Source of the DNA: an uncultured bacterium
GTDB lineage: Bacteria > Cyanobacteriota > Vampirovibrionia > Gastranaerophilales > Gastranaerophilaceae
Reading direction: 5' to 3'
Assembly (NCBI GenBank): GCA_948742005.1
Contig: CAPYQR010000039.1
Coordinates: 1 to 11,589, forward strand
DNA length: 11,589 nucleotides
In this document: positions 6,196 to 11,589 of the stretch, piece by piece
Numbering within the stretch: position 1 is the first letter of the stretch
Layout of the letters: every line of letters starts with the position of its first letter
The notes under the pieces: model-generated
Told to the model about the DNA's origin: nothing
Database searches by the model: none
Seen by the model: the letters and a program-made list of their open reading frames with translations, nothing else
Program-made: the position numbers and the translations under genes

Positions 6196-7581
6196 ATGGA
6201 AACAAAAAAAATAAAAAGACAAAAAATTTTTTTCATATATCCTCCGAATTCAAACAAATTAAATCAACATGAAAATAATTTGCCTGTTGATATGATGATG
6301 TTATCAACCGTTGCTAAAAAAAGAGGATATATAACAAAATTTTGCGATTATTCTAAAGATAATCTGTCTCTTTATGATTTTTTAAGAGATTTAAGAATGT
6401 TTAAGCCTGATTTTCTGCTTATTAATGTTACAAGAGAAAATTTCGAAGAAGATTTGTCGATTTTATCTCAAAACGAAGATTTATTTGAAGATATTGTAAT
6501 AATTGCAAAAGGTGAAATTTTCAATTACAATTCATACACAATAATGCAAAAATATCCCCAAATTGATATCGCACTAAGAGGAGATATCGAGGGGGCATTT
6601 GATGAAATTATACAATATAATGATTTAAAAGAAATTGAGGGAATTACATATCAAATCAATAACAAAATCTCCTCAACAAAAGACAGAATCAAAGAAACCT
6701 CGCTTGATAATCTACCTGTTTTAGACAGGGAATTAGTTAACAATAATTTATACATAAATCCACTCACAAAACAAATACAAAGCTCGATTGTTGTTTCTTC
6801 GGGCGATAATCAATTTGATTTTTACCGCGGAAATAAATTTGAAAAAGAAAAATTAATCCGTCTCAAAAACACAAGCCTTATAATTGACGAAATAAAGGAT
6901 TGTGTTAGAAAATATGAAATTAAAAATTTCTTTTTTGAAGCAGATTTTTTTAATTTTGACAACAATTGGGTTGATACATTATCAAAACAAATTCTTGAAA
7001 ATAATTTAAGAATTAATTTTTCAACAAGAACAAAAGCCGATTCTCTTGATTTTGAAACAATTGAAATAATGAAAAAAGCAGGATGCAATTTTATTATTTT
7101 AAATGTTTTATCCGCAAGCGAAGCTATATTAGAAAGAATGAACGAGAAAAACAATCTTGAAGAAATAAAAGAAACCGTCGCGCTTTTATCTGATGCAAAA
7201 ATTCAAATTCAAACAGAATTCAACATTGGCTTCCCCTGGGAAACAAAAGAAACAATCAATGAAACATATAATTTTGCAAAAGAATTAAATACCCACAGTG
7301 CAATTTTTAAACCCACAATTGCATATTCGCAAACAAAATATTTTGATTATCTCATCAAAAACAGATTAGCAGAACCAAACCCCGAAAATCCTTACGCGCT
7401 TTTAAACCCGCGAAGCTTCGCCCTAAGCCGCGAAGAAATTTTGGCACATTGCGCAAAGTTAAACAAAAGCTATTATCTAAGACCAAATTATTTTCTCAAA
7501 AAAGCTTTTGAAATTGATTCTTTAATTAAACTAAAATCCCGCGGAAATAATTTTTCTAAATCATTAAAAATGCTGGGTTAA
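6196..7581 (+). CDS. B12-binding/radical SAM-like protein lacking the [4Fe-4S] cysteines
   Basis: The 461 residues follow the plan of class B (cobalamin-binding) radical SAM proteins. An N-terminal Rossmann-like domain starts with FFIYPPNS (12-19) and continues through RGDIEGAFDEII (128-139), the DNLPVLDREL linker (171-180), a radical SAM-like barrel (about 196-370) and a C-terminal helical tail. Barrel landmarks remain: RLKNTSLIIDEI (222-233), FFFEADFFNFD (245-255), INFSTRTKAD (273-282), MKKAGCNFIILNVLSASEAILERM (292-315) and FNIGFPWETKET (342-353). At the place where C-x3-C-x2-C is expected, the sequence is SSGDNQFDFYRGNKF: the cysteines are replaced by D204, D208 and R211 at exact spacing. 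The four cysteines (C50, C236, C297, C419) lie elsewhere. It therefore cannot bind the usual cluster and is probably a pseudoenzyme or has a new role. The reading frame is intact and full length. It overlaps the convergent transporter gene by 4 bp. Confidence 0.85.
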   Translation: METKKIKRQKIFFIYPPNSNKLNQHENNLPVDMMMLSTVAKKRGYITKFCDYSKDNLSLYDFLRDLRMFKPDFLLINVTRENFEEDLSILSQNEDLFEDIVIIAKGEIFNYNSYTIMQKYPQIDIALRGDIEGAFDEIIQYNDLKEIEGITYQINNKISSTKDRIKETSLDNLPVLDRELVNNNLYINPLTKQIQSSIVVSSGDNQFDFYRGNKFEKEKLIRLKNTSLIIDEIKDCVRKYEIKNFFFEADFFNFDNNWVDTLSKQILENNLRINFSTRTKADSLDFETIEIMKKAGCNFIILNVLSASEAILERMNEKNNLEEIKETVALLSDAKIQIQTEFNIGFPWETKETINETYNFAKELNTHSAIFKPTIAYSQTKYFDYLIKNRLAEPNPENPYALLNPRSFALSREEILAHCAKLNKSYYLRPNYFLKKAFEIDSLIKLKSRGNNFSKSLKMLG

Positions 7582-8420
7582 TTTGAAAGAATCATAAGCG
7601 CACAACCCATAAGCATAATTCCCACAACAACGCCGCTGATTGAATAGTGTCCTGTGTCGTAATCTCTTGACAGGGGTAATAATGTGTCAAGCGAAATATA
7701 GGTCATAATTCCTGCAACAAGAGCAAATAAAATCCCTATGCATAAATCAGGAAACAAAGTTCTTATAATCAAAAATCCTAAAACTCCGCCAACAGGTTCT
7801 GCCATTCCTGATAAAAAAGAATATAGAAATGCTTTTCTTTTTGAATGAGTTGCTTGATAAACAGGAATAGAAATCGCCATACCCTCAGGGATATTATGAA
7901 TTGCAATCGCCGCAACAATCCCTAATCCGATTGCGGTATCTTGCGTTGTAACAAAAAATGTTGCAAGCCCCTCGGGGAAATTATGTGCCGCAACAACAAT
8001 CGCTGTCAAAAGCCCTGCTTTTTTTATTTTCCCGATTGAAATACAAGCATTTTCATTACAGACACAATCTGTGCTGTCAATATGTTTTTCGTTTGCTCCC
8101 AATTGCTTTGTAAACATTGAAGCTTGAATATGATCGGGAATAAAATAATCAATCAAAATCGCCGAAAGCATTCCGATTGTTAAAAACAAAACCGCAAGCC
8201 AGAGAAATTCATTTCCCATTTGATTTTTAATCATTTCACAGGCATCAGGATATAAATCAACCAAAGAAACAAAAAGCATAACACCTGCAGATAATCCCAA
8301 TCCAAAAGAAAGAAATTTGAGCGAATTTTCTTTAATAAAAAAAGTGACAAATCCGCCAATGACCGTTGAAAGACCTGCAAGAGTTGAAAATAGTAGAGCT
8401 ATTAAATATGATTTATCCAT
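7578..8420 (-). CDS. zupT: ZIP-family divalent metal transporter (ZupT-like)
   Basis: ZIP proteins import zinc and other divalent metals across the cytoplasmic membrane. The 280-residue protein has about eight hydrophobic helices and both family metal motifs: HNFPEG with H146, N147 and E150, and HNIPEG with H175, N176 and E179. E208 in SGMAEPVGGVLG is also conserved. The order and wording of motifs match E. coli ZupT, which is about 20 residues shorter. The excess lies mainly in the loop before the fourth helix (about 95-135), which contains C119, C121 and C126 in DCVCNENAC, a possible cytosolic metal-binding loop. Metal specificity cannot be decided from sequence. The ATG at 8420 is the natural start; its ribosome binding site is weak. 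It is convergent with the radical-SAM-like gene (4-bp overlap) and divergent from the coiled-coil gene. Confidence 0.92.
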   Translation of the reverse strand: MDKSYLIALLFSTLAGLSTVIGGFVTFFIKENSLKFLSFGLGLSAGVMLFVSLVDLYPDACEMIKNQMGNEFLWLAVLFLTIGMLSAILIDYFIPDHIQASMFTKQLGANEKHIDSTDCVCNENACISIGKIKKAGLLTAIVVAAHNFPEGLATFFVTTQDTAIGLGIVAAIAIHNIPEGMAISIPVYQATHSKRKAFLYSFLSGMAEPVGGVLGFLIIRTLFPDLCIGILFALVAGIMTYISLDTLLPLSRDYDTGHYSISGVVVGIMLMGCALMILSN

Positions 8421-8454
8421 AGAAAAATTATATCATTAAAAAATTAAATCAAAT

Positions 8455-8479
8455 AAAAAGAGTAATTATTCTCTTTTTT
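8455..8479. repeat. Short AT-rich inverted repeat in a divergent gap
   Basis: AAAAAGAG (8455-8462) and CTCTTTTT (8471-8478) form an 8-bp stem with an 8-base loop. It lies upstream of both divergent genes, so it is not an obvious terminator for either; it could be an operator or residual structure. With only three strong pairs, chance is quite possible. Confidence 0.3.
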
Positions 8480-8486
8480 ATTGCAT

Positions 8487-8492
8487 TATAAT
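8487..8492 (+). promoter_or_regulatory. Putative -10 box for the coiled-coil gene
   Basis: A perfect TATAAT lies 50 bp before the ATG at 8543. No convincing -35 is seen upstream, where the AT-rich inverted repeat sits. A GGAG ribosome binding site at 8534-8537 follows, 5 bases before the start codon. Confidence 0.4.
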
Positions 8493-8542
8493 TTCAGCAT
8501 AATGTAAAATAATATTAAGAAAGCTATCAGAATGGAGTTTTT

Positions 8543-9004
8543 ATGAAAAAAATATTAGTTTATGTGTTTGCGCTTTCGCTAATTTCGACAAATGTTTTTG
8601 CTCTTGAAACGGTTTTTGATTCACAAGACAGGGCAATTGAAGTAAAATACGCAACAAGCACCCCTCCGACTCCAAAAACAACAACCCCGCAGCTAAAAAT
8701 GCAAAATACAACCAGCACAACACCAAACGCAAAAGCAACAACACAAACAACACCTGTTAATAATTATCAATCAATCAAACAAGAAAAATTTAATTCAGCA
8801 CTCGTTAACCTTGATGATGCACAAGTTGAATTAAGACAAGAACTTGCTGTTTTAACAGCAAAATATAATACAGCAACAGCCGAAAAAGAAAAAGCAATAC
8901 AACATTGTAAAAATCTAAAAAATGAAATTAACGAATTAAATAAAAAAATGAAAAATGTTGAAAAATCTAAAAAAATGATAAACAAAAACTTAGAAACAAC
9001 ATAA
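8543..9004 (+). CDS. Small secreted Thr/Pro-rich coiled-coil protein
   Basis: The protein has 153 residues and no family I recognise. A signal peptide covers 1-20 (KK, a hydrophobic core, cleavage after VFA). Residues 37-72 form a disordered linker rich in Thr, Pro and Gln (several TTTP-like runs). Residues 75-150 are strongly helical, with heptad-like spacing of Leu and Ile (for example LRQELAVLTAKY and LKNEINELNKKMKNVEK), a likely coiled coil. The mature chain has a single cysteine, C122, which could form an intermolecular disulfide (inference). It is probably a periplasmic or envelope structural or adaptor protein. The start is supported by GGAG five bases upstream of the ATG. It stands alone: divergent from the ZIP gene on the left and followed by an inverted repeat on the right. 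Confidence 0.85.
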   Translation: MKKILVYVFALSLISTNVFALETVFDSQDRAIEVKYATSTPPTPKTTTPQLKMQNTTSTTPNAKATTQTTPVNNYQSIKQEKFNSALVNLDDAQVELRQELAVLTAKYNTATAEKEKAIQHCKNLKNEINELNKKMKNVEKSKKMINKNLETT

Positions 9005-9014
9005 AAATTGCACC

Positions 9015-9049
9015 TAATGTCATCATCATTAATTTAGATGATGACATTA
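9015..9049. repeat. Perfect 13-bp inverted repeat (terminator or operator)
   Basis: TAATGTCATCATC (9015-9027) pairs perfectly with 9037-9049 around a 9-base AT-rich loop, 10 bp after the coiled-coil gene's stop. No T-run follows directly; TTTTT occurs only 8 bases later (9058-9062). It may be an imperfect terminator for the upstream gene. Because its right arm runs into the -35 area of the sigma-factor promoter, it may equally be an operator. Confidence 0.65.
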
Positions 9050-9074
9050 CACCTTGCTTTTTAGAAAATATAAT
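9047..9074 (+). promoter_or_regulatory. Putative promoter of the sigma-factor gene
   Basis: TATAAT at 9069-9074 is preceded, with a 16-bp spacer, by TTACAC at 9047-9052, a moderate -35 match that overlaps the right arm of the inverted repeat. The leader would be about 35 bases, with GAGGA at 9095-9099. Confidence 0.45.
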
Positions 9075-9115
9075 TATAGACACAGGGAATTATCGAGGAA
9101 CTTAATAAAATTACA

Positions 9116-9940
9116 ATGAGTCAGACAACAGACATTGATTCATATAAAAAAATAAATAAACTTTCACAAGAAGACTTGGAAAAACTTTGGGAAACTTATT
9201 TAGAAGATAAAACAAACAAAAAATGCAGAGATAAATTAATTGTTCAATATATTTATCTTGCGCGTTATGTTGTTGGAAGAATAAAAGTTAATCTTCCCAA
9301 TACTTTTTCTTTTGAAGATATTGTTTCTTTTGGAATTGAGGGTTTAATTGATGCAATTGAAAAGTATCATCCGTCTAAAGGTGCTAAATTTGAATCTTAC
9401 GCGCTAATGAGAATAAGAGGTTCAATTATCGATAAAATCCGCTCCGATGATTGGCTTCCAAGAAGTTTAAGAAAAAAAATCAAAGAAATCAAAATCGCAA
9501 CCGAACGCTTAAAACAGCAAATGGGTAGAGCGCCCTCAACAAAAGAAGTTGCAGATGTTCTGGGAATGGAAGAAGAAAAAATCCTTGAAATTATGTCAAG
9601 CGATTTATCGGTTAATTCAATTTACGACAAAAAAGGATCAGGTGAAGACAGCGTAGAAATTATCGATACAATTGAGGATGAAAACACATCACAGCCTGAT
9701 GATGAAATTGAGAGGACAGATGCCAAGCGTGAACTTGAAAACGCACTTAAAAAGCTTCCCGAACGCGAGAGGACTTTGCTTGTTTTCTATTATCATGAAA
9801 ATATGACCTTAAAAGAAATCGGCGAAGCAATTAATGTTTCAGAATCCCGCGTCTGCCAGCTTCATGCACAGGCAATTATGAAATTAAGAAATATTTTATC
9901 TCAAAATCGTTCGGAGCGTTTAACAAAATCAATTATTTAA
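9116..9940 (+). CDS. RNA polymerase sigma factor, FliA/WhiG (sigma-28-like) family
   Basis: This is an alternative sigma-70-family factor of 274 residues, slightly longer than typical FliA. Region 2 spans about 35-108 (RDKLIVQYIYLARYVVGRI, FSFEDIVSFGIEGLIDAIEKY, KFESYALMRIRGSIIDKIR), followed directly by DDWLPRSLR, a hallmark of the FliA/WhiG group. Region 3 spans about 116-165 (RAPSTKEVADVLGM). Region 4 spans about 205-262, with the -35-binding helix-turn-helix at 231-252 (TLKEIGEAINVSESRVCQLH). An acidic linker (177-200) separates regions 3 and 4. No flagellar gene lies in the window, so its regulon could be envelope- or development-related rather than motility. The ATG at 9116 is chosen because no other start codon occurs in frame nearby; GAGGA is 16 bases away, which is long. 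The inverted repeat upstream may control it. tpiA follows 61 bp later. Confidence 0.92.
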   Translation: MSQTTDIDSYKKINKLSQEDLEKLWETYLEDKTNKKCRDKLIVQYIYLARYVVGRIKVNLPNTFSFEDIVSFGIEGLIDAIEKYHPSKGAKFESYALMRIRGSIIDKIRSDDWLPRSLRKKIKEIKIATERLKQQMGRAPSTKEVADVLGMEEEKILEIMSSDLSVNSIYDKKGSGEDSVEIIDTIEDENTSQPDDEIERTDAKRELENALKKLPERERTLLVFYYHENMTLKEIGEAINVSESRVCQLHAQAIMKLRNILSQNRSERLTKSII

Positions 9941-9948
9941 TTTTTCTG

Positions 9949-9957
9949 TGATAAAAT
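9949..9957 (+). promoter_or_regulatory. Possible extended -10 promoter for tpiA
   Basis: TG-A-TAAAAT (9949-9957) has the extended -10 layout and lies 44 bp before the tpiA start. It is a short AT-rich match; readthrough from the sigma-factor gene is also possible because no terminator separates the two. Confidence 0.3.
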
Positions 9958-9986
9958 ATTCTTGTAATTATTTCAGGAATTTTCAG

Positions 9987-9994
9987 AAAAGGAG
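9987..9994 (+). promoter_or_regulatory. tpiA: Ribosome binding site that fixes the tpiA start
   Basis: AAAAGGAG ends 7 bases before the ATG at 10002. The in-frame ATG at 9948 has no such site and would add 18 residues unlike any TPI N-terminus, so 10002 is the start. Confidence 0.85.
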
Positions 9995-10001
9995 TAAAAT
10001 A

Positions 10002-10772
10002 ATGGCAAGAAAACCTATTATTGCAGGAAATTGGAAGATGAACAACAATAAAGCCGCAACAAAAGAACTTGTTGACGGAATCATGTACGGTATTTCACAG
10101 CTTGATGCGGATAAAATGCCTGAAGTTGTTATTGCACCGACATTTACATCACTATGGCAAGCACATGATTTAATCAGAAACGAATCAAAAATCGCCCTTG
10201 CAGCGCAAAACGTTAATCCGAACCCATCGGGCGCATATACCGGTGAAATTTCTCTTGAAATGCTGGCGGATTTTAACGTTAAATATATTATAATCGGGCA
10301 CTCTGAACGCCGTCAAATGTTTAATGAATCTGATGAATTTATCAACCAAAAAGCAAAAGCAATTCTTGAAAAAGGATTGATTCCAATTATTTGCTGCGGC
10401 GAAACATTGGAACAAAGAGAAGCAGGCGTTACGGATGCTCATTTGGCCAATCAAATAACAAAAGCACTTGACGGAATTTCAGCAAGTGATGTTGAAAAAT
10501 CAGTTATAGCTTACGAACCAATCTGGGCAATCGGAACAGGAAAATCTTGCGATTCTCAAGAAGCAAACAGAACAATTGGAGAAATCAGAAAAGTTGTTGC
10601 AAAACTTTATTCTCAAACCACAGCCGACAAAATCAGAATCCTTTATGGCGGCTCAGTTAAACCCTCAACAATTGTTGAACAAATGGCACAAAGCGAAATC
10701 GATGGCGGCTTAATCGGCGGAGCTTCTTTAAAAGCAGACAGCTTTGTTGAATTAATTAAAGGTGCTATGTAA
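10002..10772 (+). CDS. tpiA: Triosephosphate isomerase
   Basis: TpiA interconverts dihydroxyacetone phosphate and glyceraldehyde 3-phosphate in glycolysis and gluconeogenesis, as a cytosolic dimeric barrel. The 256 residues are the normal length. Catalytic residues are visible: N10 and K12 in GNWKMN, H100 in IIGHSERR, and E172 in AYEPIWAIGTGK, which also carries the mobile loop 6. The phosphate-binding YGGSVKP (215-221) and GGLIGGASL (235-243) are intact. The start at 10002 is set by a strong ribosome binding site and by the family N-terminus (ARKPIIAGNWKM). The gene is 61 bp downstream of the sigma factor on the same strand and ends at a strong hairpin terminator. Codon use is somewhat less AT-rich than in the biotin block, as expected of a highly expressed core gene. 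Confidence 0.97.
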   Translation: MARKPIIAGNWKMNNNKAATKELVDGIMYGISQLDADKMPEVVIAPTFTSLWQAHDLIRNESKIALAAQNVNPNPSGAYTGEISLEMLADFNVKYIIIGHSERRQMFNESDEFINQKAKAILEKGLIPIICCGETLEQREAGVTDAHLANQITKALDGISASDVEKSVIAYEPIWAIGTGKSCDSQEANRTIGEIRKVVAKLYSQTTADKIRILYGGSVKPSTIVEQMAQSEIDGGLIGGASLKADSFVELIKGAM

Positions 10773-10792
10773 TCAAACTGTTTATAAATATC

Positions 10793-10834
10793 AAATAAAC
10801 CCTGCTAAATAAATTTCAGCAGGGTTTATTTTTT
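10793..10834. terminator. Terminator shared by tpiA and the convergent acyltransferase gene
   Basis: A perfect 14-bp stem (10793-10806 with 10818-10831, core ACCCTGCT) and an 11-base loop end in TTTTTT (10829-10834) on the plus strand, 20 bp after the tpiA stop. The acyltransferase stop codon (10816-10818) lies at the loop/right-arm border, so the hairpin can also serve minus-strand transcripts, though their T-run is weaker. Confidence 0.88.
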
Positions 10835-11495
10835 AAATATTTATCAAAATTTTTCTTAACATCACAATAAAGTTCATTTAAACTTTTTTCGACTTTACAT
10901 CTTACTTGTTCAATTTCTTCTTCATCGGGATTTTCACTAAGGTAAATCGGTTCGCCAAAAAGCATAACAAGCCTTGTTCCTATTAAAGGAAATCGAAATT
11001 CATCCCATGATTTGAATTTTAAAAAAGTTATATCCTTGCTCCACCAAACCGCAGGAACAATTGGAACATTTGCCATTTTTGCAATTTCGATTATTCCTTT
11101 TTTAACAATTCTTTTTGGACCTTTTGGTCCATCAATTGTCAAAGCACCATTGCAATTTTCGTCTTTGATTTTTTTAATTCATAAGTTGCCTTAGCGCCTC
11201 CCCGATTGTGTGAACCGCGTACAGTTTCAACCCCCATTGCATTTGCTGCGCGCGAGATTATTTCACCGTCTTTCGAATTTGAAACCATGATTGCTGTTTT
11301 GCGCTCTAGATTACAGGAAAAAACCCCGCATTGATGAGCATGCCAAAGGGCAAAAACACATTTTTCTTTTGGATAATTAACACATTTACACCTGTAAAAA
11401 AAGCGGATAATATGAAAAAGAACAATAACAAGACTTGAAATTAAAACAAATTTTTTATCTTTGTTGTATCTTTCAATTACAGATTTATTAGCCAT
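10816..11495 (-). pseudogene. DUF374 lysophospholipid acyltransferase-family protein, split by a -1 frameshift
   Basis: Joined, the two frames give a protein of about 226 residues, normal for the DUF374 branch of the LPLAT superfamily, which acylates lipids of the envelope at the cytoplasmic membrane. The first frame (11495-11139) has an N-terminal hydrophobic helix (VLISSLVIVLFHIIRFF), then LWHAHQCGV at the HxxxxD/HGxx-type position, SNSKDGEIISRAANAMGV and VRGSHNRGGAKATYELKK. The second frame continues with LTIDGPKGPKRIVKKGI and VPIVPAVWW. The switch falls at the A7 run (11175-11169, minus strand): re-reading one A gives LKKIKDENCNGALTIDGPKGP, as expected for the family. The run reads TTA AAA AAA TCA, so A-AAA-AAA is a canonical -1 slippery heptamer in frame. 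The start at 11495 has GGGAG five bases upstream. It may be a one-base assembly error, a pseudogene or a programmed frameshift. Confidence 0.82.
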
Positions 11496-11512
11496 TTATT
11501 CTCCCAAATATA

Positions 11513-11589
11513 CTAAACTTTTGACAAATACCCGTCCAAAACACTCCAATCAAACTTTCTGTAGAGCACAGGAGGGTTTACATTATTTG
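11513..11589 (-). CDS. C-terminal end of an unidentified minus-strand gene, partial
   Basis: A minus-strand frame enters from the right edge and stops with TAG at 11513-11515, giving 24 codons ending in PPVLYRKFDWSVLDGYL plus four more residues. The composition looks like real protein, and the stop lies 17 bp before the acyltransferase start, a typical operon spacing. It is too short to identify; chance is possible. Confidence 0.45.
   Translation of the reverse strand, partial: NNVNPPVLYRKFDWSVLDGYLSKV

Noticed and set aside
6280..6600. Canonical cobalamin-binding DxHxxG motif in the N-terminal domain of the radical-SAM-like protein
   Set aside because: The motif is not present; B12 binding is therefore not claimed, only domain resemblance.
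6822..7154. Long antisense open frame within the radical-SAM-like gene, and similar antisense frames in other genes
   Set aside because: They lie opposite well-supported genes, lack ribosome binding sites, and show the low-complexity Ser/Phe/Leu composition expected from the complement of AT-rich coding sequence.
8455..8479. Terminator in the ZIP/coiled-coil gap
   Set aside because: Both flanking genes are transcribed away from it and the stem has only three G-C pairs, so it is listed only as a weak repeat.
9948..10001. Upstream in-frame ATG giving an 18-residue longer tpiA product
   Set aside because: There is no ribosome binding site before it; AAAAGGAG precedes the ATG at 10002, which gives the normal TPI N-terminus.
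11139..11141. TGA at the end of the first acyltransferase frame as selenocysteine or readthrough codon
   Set aside because: The homologous continuation lies in a different frame, so reading through TGA does not restore the protein.

Overview
The window reads as a chromosomal segment of a low-GC, diderm, probably anaerobic and gut- or sediment-type bacterium. A Candidatus Melainabacteria/Gastranaerophilales (Vampirovibrionia) origin is my best guess. The pointers are very AT-rich coding with AAA/TTT/ATT codons, tight unidirectional blocks, a FliA/WhiG-type sigma factor, a DUF374 acyltransferase (an outer-membrane lineage family) and EF-hand proteins. This placement is inference, not proven. 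I see no tRNA, rRNA, CRISPR array, insertion sequence or phage gene.

Layout, left to right. (1) 1-1199: the C-terminal part of an EF-hand protein that runs off the left edge, closed by a strong terminator. (2) 1338-3083: an AraC-family regulator broken by a -1 frameshift, overlapping an EamA drug/metabolite exporter that it probably controls. (3) 3061-3996 (minus): bioB, convergent with the exporter and divergent from the next block. (4) 4073-7581: a tight plus-strand block of bioD, a secreted ankyrin-repeat protein, a short-chain dehydrogenase, and a B12-binding/radical-SAM-like protein whose three cluster cysteines are replaced. (5) 7578-8420 (minus): a ZupT-like ZIP metal transporter. (6) 8543-9004: a small secreted coiled-coil protein, then a perfect 13-bp inverted repeat. 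(7) 9116-10772: a FliA/WhiG-family sigma factor and tpiA, ended by a terminator shared with the convergent gene. (8) 10816-11495 (minus): a DUF374 lysophospholipid acyltransferase, also with a -1 frameshift, preceded by the last codons of another minus-strand gene.

How the genes work together. BioD and BioB catalyse the last two steps of biotin synthesis and share a 76-bp divergent promoter region; no bioA, bioF or early pimelate gene is present here. The AraC regulator and exporter form a local control unit. tpiA is core glycolysis. The most unusual items are the cysteine-less radical SAM homologue, the BioB cysteine pattern (one usual [2Fe-2S] ligand lost, extra cysteines gained), and two genes that each lack exactly one base in a coding-strand A-run.
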